In this document: positions 7,838 to 15,996 of the stretch, piece after piece
How the letters are laid out: every line of letters starts with the position of its first letter
How positions within the stretch are numbered: position 1 is the stretch's first letter
Source of the DNA: Streptomyces boluensis
GTDB lineage: Bacteria; Actinomycetota; Actinomycetes; Streptomycetales; Streptomycetaceae
Assembly: GCF_009908195.1 (NCBI RefSeq)
Contig: NZ_JAAAHS010000013.1
Span: forward strand, 1-47,323
Reading direction: 5' to 3'
DNA: 47,323 nucleotides
Notes under the pieces: generated by a model
Seen by the model: only the letters and a program-made list of their open reading frames with translations
Told to the model about the DNA's origin: nothing
Databases searched by the model: none
Made by a program: the position numbers and the translations under genes

Positions 7838-8413
7838 CTATCGGGTCAAGTGATAGCGCAGCAGCCGGGACTGGGCGTCCGCTGCTGACAGGCCAAGAGC
7901 CGTCGCGACGGTCTCGTCCGACAGCCCGTCCGCCTCCGTGTAGGCGGCGGCCTGGCGTCCGAAGCGCTTGGTCGCCCGCTCCAGTGCGGCCACAGCCTTG
8001 AGGACGGCAAGTGGAGAGTCCTGTACGAGGAGTTCCAAGCGTTCCTCGACCTGCTCCAGCAGCGTGGTCAGCTCGTCGGGCAGCGGGATGGTGCGCGCCT
8101 CCACCTCGTCCAGGTGCTGCTCCCAGTCAGTCAACGGTTCGGGTGAGGGGAAGTCCTGCACGAAGGAGCCGATCTGATCCCAGTCGATCGGATACTGCGT
8201 CTCGCCCCGCCACCCGCACGAGCACGCGCCACGGACCCTCGCGGCCATGGGCCTGTTCAAGATGCCCCGGTAGGCCCACCACTCGCGCGTCTCATGGAAG
8301 TTGGCCCCGCTCCCCGGGTCCAGGTACACCTGCTTCGGTTCGGTTCCGTCCGGGAGAAGGGCGCCCACCCAGCCGTCGTGGGACTTCCCGAACTCCTCCG
8401 TGGTCCACGCCAT
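7838..8413 (-). CDS. hypothetical protein with CxCGW motif
   Basis: A 191-residue protein starting MAWTTEEFGKSHDGWVGALL. It has a CSCGWRG motif followed by YPIDW near residue 65, a charged helical middle (LTTLLEQVEERLELL) and a C-terminal segment (GLSDETVATALGLSAADAQSRL) resembling a helix-turn-helix. The start at 8413 has GGAGG at good spacing; the in-frame upstream codons look non-coding. Proteins of this layout are common, uncharacterised Streptomyces genes. A DNA-binding role is only a guess from the C-terminus. Confidence 0.75.
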   Translation of the reverse strand: MAWTTEEFGKSHDGWVGALLPDGTEPKQVYLDPGSGANFHETREWWAYRGILNRPMAARVRGACSCGWRGETQYPIDWDQIGSFVQDFPSPEPLTDWEQHLDEVEARTIPLPDELTTLLEQVEERLELLVQDSPLAVLKAVAALERATKRFGRQAAAYTEADGLSDETVATALGLSAADAQSRLLRYHLTR

Positions 8414-8743
8414 GGCCCCTCCAGTGTCCCGATGGCGATACGGATCCCACGATGCCGGACCCACGGCCGCCGCGTCTCGCCGCGCAGTCGAACCGGTCGC
8501 TACAAGGGGGTTGCTGCGGCCGAGTTGACGCTCCGCCGCGATGCCAGGGCCCGTTGGCCGCAACCAGGCCCAGGCGATCGAGTGAGGTCTGCTGGTGAAG
8601 TCGGCCGGGGCGCGGTGCCGGTCTTTCGGCCAGTCCGTTTCCCCGGAGCCGCTTCCCGAACCGCTGGTGTCCCAGGCAGGGAGGTGTGGGCCCTGGTCCG
8701 GCGGACGAGACAGGCCCCAGTGACTCGCAGGGGCAATTGGGAG
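8414..8743. other. no gene recognised
   Basis: 330 bases without a convincing gene. TGACTC and GAGTCA near 8720-8750 form a small dyad that might help end the leftward deaminase transcript. Nothing else stands out. Confidence 0.4.
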
Positions 8744-9958
8744 TCAGAGGAAGGCCTGGCCCTCACCCCGGTAGGTCGGAACGGATTCGACGATCCGGTC
8801 GTCCTCGACCAGATGCAGAAGATTGACGCGCTCGCAGAGTTCGCCGGCCTTGGTGTGGCGGAGCCAGACCCGGTCCCCCACTCCGATGCGGGCGGCGCCG
8901 GGGCCGGTCAGCGGGGTCTGCACCTCGCCGGCGCCCTCCATGCGGGTCAGGCGCAGGCCGGTCGGCCACACCGGTGTGGGCAGACGGTCGGACCCCGCCG
9001 CTCCCGATGCGACCCAGCCGCCGCCGAGGAGCGTGGCCAGGCCGGGCGTCGGGCGGCGGACGACGGGTTGCACGAAGAACGCGGCCGGGCGGGGGCGGAA
9101 GCCGGCATAGATGTCGAACAGGACGGGCCCGTAGAGTCCGGAGCCCGCGCCGAGCTCGGTGACGGCCGGTTCGGCGGAGGTGCTCTCCAGGCTGCCCGTT
9201 CCGCCGCCGTTGACGAACTCCAGTGGTGCCACGGAGCGCACGGCCTCGATCGCGGCGGCGCGGCGGCGGGCAAGTTCGTCGCGGGACACACGCTGCAGTG
9301 AGCGGATGGCGGCGCGTTGCAGTGCCGGACCTGGAGCGTTGTCGCCGACCCCGGCGATCTGCGCTTCGTACGACATCACGCCGACCAGCCGCAGCCCGGT
9401 GCGGGCCTGGACCGCGCGGGCGAGGGCGCGGGCCTGTGCGGGGGCGTGCAGCGGGGAGCGTCGTGTTCCGAAGTGGAAGCGGCCGCCGAACATGCGCAGG
9501 GAGGCGTCGAGGTCGAGGCAGACGCGCAGCGGGTGCGCGCCCGCCTCGGCAGCCGTGGCGAGCAGATCCAGGTGCTCTTCGCAGTCCGCCATCAGCGTGA
9601 TCCGGGAGGCGAGCCGCTCGTCCGCCGCGAGACGGCGCAGGGCCTGGGTGTCCGCAGTCGGGTAGCCGATGAGCACGTCGTCGAACTCGTCGAACTCGTC
9701 GGCGAGCCAGAGTGCTTCGGGCAGCGTGAAGGCCAGGATGCCCTGGTAGCCGGGCAGTTCGAGCACCGAGCGGAGCAGGGCGCGGCAGCGTACCGACTTG
9801 CTGGCCAGGCGGATGGGCTTGCCGGCGGCGCGGCGCCGCATGCTGGCCGCGTTGTGGCGCAGGGCGCCGAGGTCGACCACGGCAAACGGCGGCTGAAGGT
9901 CCTTGGTCGCCCGCTCCAGTGCGGCGAATCCGGCGGGGGTGGTGTGTGCTTCCGGCAT
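8744..9958 (-). CDS. PLP-dependent amino acid deaminase/aldolase (alanine-racemase fold)
   Basis: A 404-residue protein of the fold-type III PLP family (alanine racemase N-terminal domain, D-threonine aldolase/D-serine dehydratase-like C-terminal domain). Lys in RLASKSVRC near residue 53 is the expected PLP-binding lysine. GGGTGS, near residue 250, is the usual phosphate-binding type loop, and the C-terminal part has the GxGDRVWLRH segment of this group. It likely acts on D-amino acids or hydroxy-amino acids in the cytoplasm; the exact substrate is unknown. It is the last gene of a leftward set with the FAD oxidase and the 30-residue ORF, whose stop codon falls four bases before this start, suggesting coupling. 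Confidence 0.85.
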   Translation of the reverse strand: MPEAHTTPAGFAALERATKDLQPPFAVVDLGALRHNAASMRRRAAGKPIRLASKSVRCRALLRSVLELPGYQGILAFTLPEALWLADEFDEFDDVLIGYPTADTQALRRLAADERLASRITLMADCEEHLDLLATAAEAGAHPLRVCLDLDASLRMFGGRFHFGTRRSPLHAPAQARALARAVQARTGLRLVGVMSYEAQIAGVGDNAPGPALQRAAIRSLQRVSRDELARRRAAAIEAVRSVAPLEFVNGGGTGSLESTSAEPAVTELGAGSGLYGPVLFDIYAGFRPRPAAFFVQPVVRRPTPGLATLLGGGWVASGAAGSDRLPTPVWPTGLRLTRMEGAGEVQTPLTGPGAARIGVGDRVWLRHTKAGELCERVNLLHLVEDDRIVESVPTYRGEGQAFL

Positions 9959-9962
9959 CGGC

Positions 9963-10055
9963 TCAGCCCCTGCCGTGCGGTATGTGGGCGAGGACCTCGC
10001 CGGTGGCGGGTCGGTGTGACGCGAGTGCGGGTCGGTGTGACGCGAGTACGGACAT
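9963..10055 (-). CDS. 30-residue ORF between oxidase and deaminase genes
   Basis: ATG 10053-10055 is preceded by AGGAGAGAGACC, whose first bases overlap the oxidase stop codon. The stop at 9963-9965 is four bases before the deaminase start. The peptide reads MSVLASHRPALASHRP and then ATGEVLAHIPHGRG, so a seven-residue unit (ALASHRP) is present twice because of a perfect 21-bp duplication in the DNA. The strong ribosome binding site and tight spacing on both sides argue for translation. A role as coupling or leader peptide is inferred; it is too short to classify. Confidence 0.5.
   Translation of the reverse strand: MSVLASHRPALASHRPATGEVLAHIPHGRG
10006..10047. repeat. perfect 21-bp tandem duplication
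   Basis: Positions 10006-10026 are repeated exactly at 10027-10047. The unit is seven codons long and keeps the small ORF open. Confidence 0.9.
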
Positions 10056-10065
10056 GGTCTCTCTC

Positions 10066-11391
10066 CTAGCCGGCAGAGGGGGCGCCCAGGACGGTGTCCA
10101 GGTAGTCGTTGCGGAATACGCCGGTGGGGTCGAGTGCGTCGCGCAGCGCGACGAATGCGTCGAAGCGCGGGTAGCGGGTCCGCAGGCGCGCCGCGTCCAG
10201 GCGGTGCATCTTGCCCCAGTGCGGGCGGCCGTCCACGGAGTCGAAGATGTCCTGGACGGCGTCGAAGTACCCCTGGTAGGGCATCCGGTGGTACTGGTGG
10301 AACGCGATGTAGGCGCTGGTGCGCCGGTACGTCGGGGCGAGCGGGATGTCGTCGGCGGCGACGAACCGCACTTCGAGGGGGAAGGCGACCTTCTCGTCGT
10401 GGGTGTCCACCCAGCGGGCGATCCTGCGGATGACATCGGCGGCGTGCTCCCGGGCGAAGGCGTATTCACCCTCGTGGAAGCGCACATCACGCCGGGAGGC
10501 GAAGACGCGGTGCGAGGCGTCGGTGAACTCGCGGCCGGAGAGCGCGCCCGTGACAAGGCGGGTGATGCCGGGGACCGTGCGGGGGTACGCGGTGCCCAGG
10601 CGGAGCAGCCCTTCGAAGGCGGTGTTGGTGACGAACTCGTCGTCGAACCAGGCCCGGAGGCGCCCGACGGGCTGGAGCGGAGTGTCCGCGGGGAGGCGGG
10701 TCAGACGCCGGGTCAGCGCCGTTCTGGTGTGCGGGAACCAGAAGAACTCGAAGTGGTCGTTGCCGTCCACCAAGTCATCGAGTTCGTCGAGGACTTGGTC
10801 CAGTGGCATCGGCTCCTCGACGGCCCGCAGCGCGAAGGCCGGGACGCACTGGAGGGTCACGCTGGTGATCACGCCGAGCGCTCCGAGCCCGACACGGGCG
10901 GCGGCGAACAGCTCCGGGCGCTCGTCGGCGGAGCAGTGGACGGTCGAGCCGTCGGCGAGGACCAGGGTCATGGCCCGCAGTTGGGTGGAGATGCTGCCGA
11001 AGCCGACGCCGGTGCCGTGCGTTCCCGTGGAGATGGCTCCGGTGATCGTCTGCCGGTCGATGTCGCCCATGTTCTCCAGGGCGAGGCCGTGCTCGGCGAG
11101 GAGCGGGTTGAGCCGGTACAGGGGCATTCCGCCCTGCACCGTGACCAGACCGCTCGCACGGTCGACGGAGAGGAGGCCGTCGAGCCGGTCCATGCGCAGC
11201 ATCACACCTTCGGTCGCGGCGACCGGTGAGAAGGAGTGGCCGGAACCCAGGGGTTTGACGCGCAGGCCGTCGCGGCCGGCGTCCTTGAGCGCGGCGGCCA
11301 CCTCTTCGGTGCTCGCGGGGGCGACCACACGCGCGGGGCTGCTCCGCACGCTGCCGCTCCAGTTCCGCCATTCCGTGCTGGTCGCGCTCAT
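10066..11391 (-). CDS. FAD-binding D-arabinono-1,4-lactone/alditol oxidase family protein
   Basis: A 441-residue vanillyl-alcohol-oxidase-fold protein. The N-terminal FAD-binding PCMH domain has GSGHSFSPVA (about residue 50), where the His is the usual site of covalent FAD attachment, and GDIDRQTITGAISTGTHGTG, the FAD-phosphate region. The C-terminal ALO domain includes the HWGK signature in RPHWGKMHRLDA. Family members oxidise aldonolactones or alditols with oxygen, giving hydrogen peroxide. The length matches the family. ATG 11389-11391 is followed by the usual WRNWSGSV start of the family. It heads a leftward operon and is divergent from the LysR gene. Confidence 0.9.
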   Translation of the reverse strand: MSATSTEWRNWSGSVRSSPARVVAPASTEEVAAALKDAGRDGLRVKPLGSGHSFSPVAATEGVMLRMDRLDGLLSVDRASGLVTVQGGMPLYRLNPLLAEHGLALENMGDIDRQTITGAISTGTHGTGVGFGSISTQLRAMTLVLADGSTVHCSADERPELFAAARVGLGALGVITSVTLQCVPAFALRAVEEPMPLDQVLDELDDLVDGNDHFEFFWFPHTRTALTRRLTRLPADTPLQPVGRLRAWFDDEFVTNTAFEGLLRLGTAYPRTVPGITRLVTGALSGREFTDASHRVFASRRDVRFHEGEYAFAREHAADVIRRIARWVDTHDEKVAFPLEVRFVAADDIPLAPTYRRTSAYIAFHQYHRMPYQGYFDAVQDIFDSVDGRPHWGKMHRLDAARLRTRYPRFDAFVALRDALDPTGVFRNDYLDTVLGAPSAG

Positions 11392-11415
11392 GCCACTCCT
11401 GTCGCCTCGGGTGGT

Positions 11416-11455
11416 GTTTCCAGCAACGTAGGGGCGCCGTTGCACGGTGAGAAAC
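11416..11455. promoter_or_regulatory. dyad in the LysR/oxidase intergenic region
   Basis: Outer arms GTTTC and GAAAC and inner arms GCAACG (11423-11428) and CGTTGC (11438-11443) form a nested imperfect dyad between the divergent oxidase and LysR genes. It fits the usual place and shape of a LysR-type regulator site, but no direct proof exists here. Confidence 0.45.
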
Positions 11456-11488
11456 AGCAAGATGAGCGTGCACTTACACTCCCTGGTT

Positions 11489-12436
11489 GTGGATGTCTCC
11501 AGCCGAAAACTGCGGTACTTCGTCGCCGTGGCGGAGGAGCTGCACTTCAGTCGTGCCGCCAACCGCCTCTACGTCACCCAGCAGGCGCTGAGCAAGCAGA
11601 TCCGGGAGCTCGAGGGCGACATCGGCGTCCGGCTGCTGCGCCGCACCACGCGCAGCGTGGAGCTCACCCCGGCCGGTGAGGCCCTGCTGACCGCGGCCCG
11701 TCAGTCCCTCGCAGCACTCGACGTGGGGGTGGAAGCGGCCCGTGCGGCGGACCGCGGCGAGAGCGGGACGGTGAAGCTCGGCTTTGTGATCGGCGCCGCG
11801 CTGGAGCTGACTTCGCTGATCGTGGCCGAGTTCGGGCGTCGTCATCCCGGCATCCGCCTGGACATGCGGGAGTACGGCTTCGCCGACCCTTCCGCCGGTC
11901 TTGCCGACGGCTCGTCCGACGTCGCTCTCGTGCGCCTGCCGATCTCCGCGCCGGACATCGAGTCCGAGCCGCTGTTCGTGGAGCCCTTGGTCGCCGCGCT
12001 GCCGAGTGGCCACCGGTGGGCCGGACGTACGAGCATCCCCGTCGCCGAGATGGCGGGTGAGCCCCTCGTCGTCGGCCGGACGGAGGATGCCGCCTGGCGG
12101 GGTCAGTGGACGCTGGACGCCCATCGCGGCGGGGATGCGGCGCGCGTGGTCACGCTGACCAGTTCCCACACCGAGGAGATGGAGGTGGTCGCGGCCGGCC
12201 GGGCCTGTGCCGTCACCGTCGCCGGCGCGGCGCGCTACACGCCGCACGCGGGCGTTCGATATGTCCCGCTCGACGGTGCTTGCGGCTCCACGCTCGCGGT
12301 GGCCTGGCGGCGAGGGCACCTCGCTGCGGCGGTGGAGTGGTTCCTGCAGGTGACGCGAGAGGTCGGGGCCGCCGAGACGGCCGTGGTCAGCTCCATCGAG
12401 CGGCCGTTCCCGTCCACTCACAACCAGCCCTTGTAG
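11489..12436 (+). CDS. LysR-family transcriptional regulator
   Basis: A 315-residue LysR regulator. The N-terminal winged helix-turn-helix (residues about 3-62) includes HFSRAANRLYVTQQALSKQI. The remainder is a periplasmic-binding-protein-like effector domain with the typical GTVKLGFVIG start. GTG 11489 gives the family-standard N-terminus (MDVSSRKLRYF). A TACACT hexamer at 11475-11480, nine bases before this codon, would fit a leaderless or very short-leader transcript. An earlier in-frame GTG at 11447 is possible. It is divergent from the lactone oxidase operon, which is the likely target, and precedes an MFS exporter or importer gene. Confidence 0.9.
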   Translation: MDVSSRKLRYFVAVAEELHFSRAANRLYVTQQALSKQIRELEGDIGVRLLRRTTRSVELTPAGEALLTAARQSLAALDVGVEAARAADRGESGTVKLGFVIGAALELTSLIVAEFGRRHPGIRLDMREYGFADPSAGLADGSSDVALVRLPISAPDIESEPLFVEPLVAALPSGHRWAGRTSIPVAEMAGEPLVVGRTEDAAWRGQWTLDAHRGGDAARVVTLTSSHTEEMEVVAAGRACAVTVAGAARYTPHAGVRYVPLDGACGSTLAVAWRRGHLAAAVEWFLQVTREVGAAETAVVSSIERPFPSTHNQPL

Positions 12437-12513
12437 GTCGCTTCCCAAACAGTTGTTTCACCCGCTGCCTTCAGGCTCCCTACGGTTTGCGACCACGGAC
12501 CTGCAGGAGCCCG

Positions 12514-13728
12514 GTGGAGGGCAGTGCTTTGGCTGATTCACAGAGTCGCTGGTCGGTCATCGTCTCCTACGCATGTGTCGGGGCCGCGACCCAGATCCTC
12601 TGGCTCACCTACGCGGGCGTCACCACGGTGGCCGCGTCGCACTACGGCGTCTCCGAGGCCGCCATCGGCTGGCTCGCCCAGGTCTTCCCGCTCCTGTACG
12701 TCGTCCTGGCCATCCCGGCGGGTCTTGTCCTGGACCGCTGGTTCCGCGGCGGTCTGGCCGCCGGAGCCGTTCTCACCGCCGTCGGCGCGGTTCTGCGTCT
12801 TGTCGGTGACACCTACCTGTGGCTCCTCGCAGGCCAGATCGTCGTCGCTGTGGCGCAGCCTCTCGTCCTCAACGCCCTTACCGGCCTCACCGGCCGTTAC
12901 CTCGCCCAACGGCACCGCCCCACCGGCATCGCGGCCGGTACTGCCGCCACCTTCGCCGGAATGGTCATCGCCTTCGTCCTGGCCGCGCTCTTTCCCGGAG
13001 CCGACGGGCTCGCCACTCTCACCGCCGGGGGCGCCGCGTTCTCGGCCGTCGCCGCACTCGCCCTCCTGCTCACCCTTGGCCGGCCGGTCGCACATCGGCA
13101 TGTGGCGCCGTCGGCCGGGCTGAGCGCCCTCCGAGTCGCCTGGTCCGACGGCTTCATCCGCCGTCTGTGCGCCTTCGCCTTCATTCCGTTCGGCGTCTTC
13201 ATCGCGCTCACCACGTTCGCGCAGGCGCTCCTGGCCCCGGCGGGTGTCAGTGCGGCGACGGCCAGCCTGATCCTGCTGGTCAACGTCGTCGCGGGCGTCG
13301 CGGGCTGCGCGGTCGTACCCGTCCTTGCCGCCAGGTTCCGCAAGGAACTCGGCGTACTCGCCGGGGGGTTGCTCGTGACGAGCGCCGCTGTCGCCACGCT
13401 CGCGGCCGCACCAGGCGTCGCGGTCGGCTTCCTCTCCCTCACCCTGATCGGTTTCGTCCTGCTTCCGGGCCTCCCGATCGCCCTGGAACTGACCGAACGC
13501 CGCACGGGGGAGGCAGCGGGCACCGCCACCGGCCTCATCTGGATGGCAGGCAACGTGGGCGGCCTCGTCATCGCCACCGTCGTCGGCCACCTCGTCCACC
13601 GCCCTGCTCCGGCCTTCCTTCTGCTCGCGGTACTCGCTCTGCTCGGCCTGCCGGCCGTCTCGGCGCTCCGTGAGGGCGTCACCGCGGACCGGCAACCGGC
13701 CGGCCGCCCCCTGAACCCGATCAGCTGA
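12514..13728 (+). CDS. MFS transporter
   Basis: A 404-residue inner-membrane protein with about 12 hydrophobic segments and the MFS loop motif after helix 2 (AGLVLDRWFRGG). Substrate is not evident. GTG 12514 has AGGAG only four bases upstream; a TTG at 12529 with GGAGGG seven bases upstream is an equally good start, which would shorten the protein by five residues. It follows the LysR gene on the same strand by 77 bases. A link to the product or substrate of the divergent oxidase/deaminase operon is plausible. Confidence 0.85.
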   Translation: MEGSALADSQSRWSVIVSYACVGAATQILWLTYAGVTTVAASHYGVSEAAIGWLAQVFPLLYVVLAIPAGLVLDRWFRGGLAAGAVLTAVGAVLRLVGDTYLWLLAGQIVVAVAQPLVLNALTGLTGRYLAQRHRPTGIAAGTAATFAGMVIAFVLAALFPGADGLATLTAGGAAFSAVAALALLLTLGRPVAHRHVAPSAGLSALRVAWSDGFIRRLCAFAFIPFGVFIALTTFAQALLAPAGVSAATASLILLVNVVAGVAGCAVVPVLAARFRKELGVLAGGLLVTSAAVATLAAAPGVAVGFLSLTLIGFVLLPGLPIALELTERRTGEAAGTATGLIWMAGNVGGLVIATVVGHLVHRPAPAFLLLAVLALLGLPAVSALREGVTADRQPAGRPLNPIS

Positions 13729-13767
13729 CCGCAACCAGCTCACCTCAACACCGTGGAGACGATCGTC

Positions 13768-15810
13768 ATGGGAACACCCGAGTTCACCCGCAGGCGAGGC
13801 CTGCAGATGATGGTCGCGGCCGGGGGTGTGCTGGCACTCGGCAGCGGACAGACCGCTGCGGCCGCAGCGTCCGCGTCCGCCCCGTACCTCGTCGGTCGAG
13901 GCATTTCCGACATCACCGGGGCCGCGGCCGAGAGCGGCATGATGGGCTATTCGATGCCCCAGCAGCAGACCACCGGCATCCACCAGCGGCTGCGTGCACG
14001 CGCGTTCGTGATCGTCGACCGCACCGGCGGCAACCGCGTCGCCTGGTGCAGCGCCGACCAGGGCATCCTGCCGGTCGCGGTGTTCCAGGCTGTACTGGCG
14101 AAGCTCGCCGAGTCGTTCGGCACCACCTACACCGAGCAGAACGTGTCGCTCAGCGCGACCCACACGCACGCCGGCCCCGGCGGGTGCAGTCACGACCTCG
14201 CGTACAACCTGTCGATGCTCGGGTTTCAGCGGGAGAACTTCGACGCCGTGGTGTCCGGCATCGTCGAGGCGATCACGGCCGCCCACGCCGACCTCGGACC
14301 GGGCACGATCTCCCTCGGCCACGGTGAGTTGACCAACGCGAGCGTCAACCGTTCACGTGCCGCCTTCGACCGGAACCCTCAGTCGGACAAGGACTCCTTC
14401 CCGCAGGGCATCGACCCCGCGATGACCGTGCTGCGCTTCCGGCAGGGCGGCGCCGATGTGGGCGCGATCAGCTGGTTTCCCACCCACCCCACGTCCATGA
14501 CCAACACCAACACGCTGATCAGCGGCGACAACAAGGGTTATGCCGCGTACGCGTGGGAGCACGACGCCGAAGGCGTGCGCTACCTCGACCACTCCCCCGG
14601 ATTCGTGGCAGCCTTCCCGCAGACGAACTCCGGGGACATGTCGCCGAACCTCAACCTGAAGCCAGGATCAGGACCGACCGAGGACGAGTTCGAGAACACG
14701 CGGATCATCGGGACCCGGCAGTTCGCCGCCGCCAAGAAGATCTACGACGGTGCCGACACCGCGATCAGCGGCAGCATCGACTCCCGGATGCGTTACGTCG
14801 ACATGTCACAGGTCCAGGTCGACGGCCGGTACACCCCGGACAGCAGGAAGCATCACACCAGCTCCGGCGTCATCGGCCTGTCCATGCTGGCGGGCAGCAC
14901 GGAGGACGGGCCGGGCATCCCGGGCCTGTTCGAGGGCACGCCGTCCCCGCTGGCTCCGCTGATCGACCGGATCAATGACGCGGTTCCGCAGTGGCTCGCC
15001 GACGAACAGTCGCCCAAGACGTCCGTCATCCCCGGCGGGTTGCTCGGGGCGACGCCGAACGTGCTCCCTCTGCAGCTCCTCAAGATCGGCCAGCTGTACC
15101 TCGTAGGCGGTCCGGCGGAGTACACCATCGTGGCCGGGCTGCGCATTCGCCGCGCCGTCGCGAAGGAGCTCGGCGTGCCGCTGCGGAACGTGCTGATGCA
15201 GGGCTACACGAACGGCTACAGCCAGTACGTCGCCACGCCCGAGGAGTACGAGGCCCAGCACTACGAGGGCGCGTCCACGCTTTTCGGCCGGTACACCACG
15301 CCCGCCTACCAACAGGAATTCGCCAAGCTGGCCTCGGCGTTGAGCACGGGTGCCTCTCTTCCTCCTGGCCCTCGGCCACCGAAGCCGGCCCTCGGCGAAC
15401 TGAACCTGCAGCCAGGTGTGGTGCTCGACACCCCCGGCCTTACGCGCAGATTCGGTCAGGTGCTCACGGACGCCGAGGCGGGCTATCGCACGGGGCAGAC
15501 CGCGACGGTGGTTTTCGTCACCGGACACCCGAAGAACAATCTGCGGGTGGGCAAGACGTTCCTCGAGGTGCAGAGGCTGCAAGACGGCGCCTGGACGCGC
15601 TACTTGGACGACGGCGACTGGCAGACCAAGTACCGCTGGAAGCGCACCAACGCGGTGACGGGGGAATCCACGGCAACGATCACCTGGGACATCGCGGCAG
15701 GCACACCGTCGGGCACCTACCGGATCGTGCACTCCGGTGACGCCAAGAACGGCCTGACCGGGGCGATTTCCTCGTTCACCGGGACATCGCACCAGTTCAC
15801 GGTGGACTGA
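13768..15810 (+). CDS. secreted neutral ceramidase
   Basis: A 680-residue neutral/alkaline ceramidase, which cuts the N-acyl bond of ceramide to give sphingosine and a fatty acid. An N-terminal twin-arginine-like signal (FTRRRGLQMMVAAGGVL) precedes the Zn-dependent catalytic domain, with the zinc motif HTHAGPGG (residues 132-139), NRSRAAFDRNP (194-204) and NSGDMSPN (287-294), where Ser292 matches the family nucleophile. The last 150 residues form the immunoglobulin-like C-terminal domain. ATG 13768 is chosen because it gives the signal peptide and has GGAG eight bases upstream; GTG 13753 is the alternative. It is followed by a secreted sphingomyelinase fusion on the same strand, the enzyme that would supply ceramide. 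Confidence 0.93.
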   Translation: MGTPEFTRRRGLQMMVAAGGVLALGSGQTAAAAASASAPYLVGRGISDITGAAAESGMMGYSMPQQQTTGIHQRLRARAFVIVDRTGGNRVAWCSADQGILPVAVFQAVLAKLAESFGTTYTEQNVSLSATHTHAGPGGCSHDLAYNLSMLGFQRENFDAVVSGIVEAITAAHADLGPGTISLGHGELTNASVNRSRAAFDRNPQSDKDSFPQGIDPAMTVLRFRQGGADVGAISWFPTHPTSMTNTNTLISGDNKGYAAYAWEHDAEGVRYLDHSPGFVAAFPQTNSGDMSPNLNLKPGSGPTEDEFENTRIIGTRQFAAAKKIYDGADTAISGSIDSRMRYVDMSQVQVDGRYTPDSRKHHTSSGVIGLSMLAGSTEDGPGIPGLFEGTPSPLAPLIDRINDAVPQWLADEQSPKTSVIPGGLLGATPNVLPLQLLKIGQLYLVGGPAEYTIVAGLRIRRAVAKELGVPLRNVLMQGYTNGYSQYVATPEEYEAQHYEGASTLFGRYTTPAYQQEFAKLASALSTGASLPPGPRPPKPALGELNLQPGVVLDTPGLTRRFGQVLTDAEAGYRTGQTATVVFVTGHPKNNLRVGKTFLEVQRLQDGAWTRYLDDGDWQTKYRWKRTNAVTGESTATITWDIAAGTPSGTYRIVHSGDAKNGLTGAISSFTGTSHQFTVD

Positions 15811-15882
15811 GCCCGGACCAGAGAGCCCCAGTTGGCGCCGGACCTCGACGGGACCTCCTGTCCTTCCGGCATCGATCCATGC

Positions 15883-15915
15883 CACGGCACCGGCGCAGCA
15901 GGCGGCGGTGCCGTG
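15883..15915 (+). terminator. hairpin between ceramidase and sphingomyelinase genes
   Basis: A perfect 10-bp stem (CACGGCACCG and complement) with a 13-base loop, 72 bases after the ceramidase stop. No U tract follows, so it may attenuate rather than stop transcription into the next gene. Confidence 0.5.
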
Positions 15916-15927
15916 CCGCTGATTGCC

Positions 15928-15955
15928 GCTGATCCGCCCTTGCTGATCCGCCCTT
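15928..15955. repeat. 14-bp tandem repeat, two copies
   Basis: GCTGATCCGCCCTT occurs twice in direct succession, just after the hairpin and about 40 bases before the sphingomyelinase start. It could be a regulator site in the leader of that gene. Confidence 0.7.
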
Positions 15956-15996
15956 GCACAGGGCGCGGCAGATCACGCTCAAGTGGGAAGGCAGAC

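Noticed and set aside
12538..14322. Long open frame of about 594 codons on the minus strand opposite the MFS and ceramidase genes
   Set aside because: It is antisense to two well-supported genes, has a Glu/Asp/Arg-rich low-complexity translation and no family features. High third-position GC commonly opens such antisense frames.
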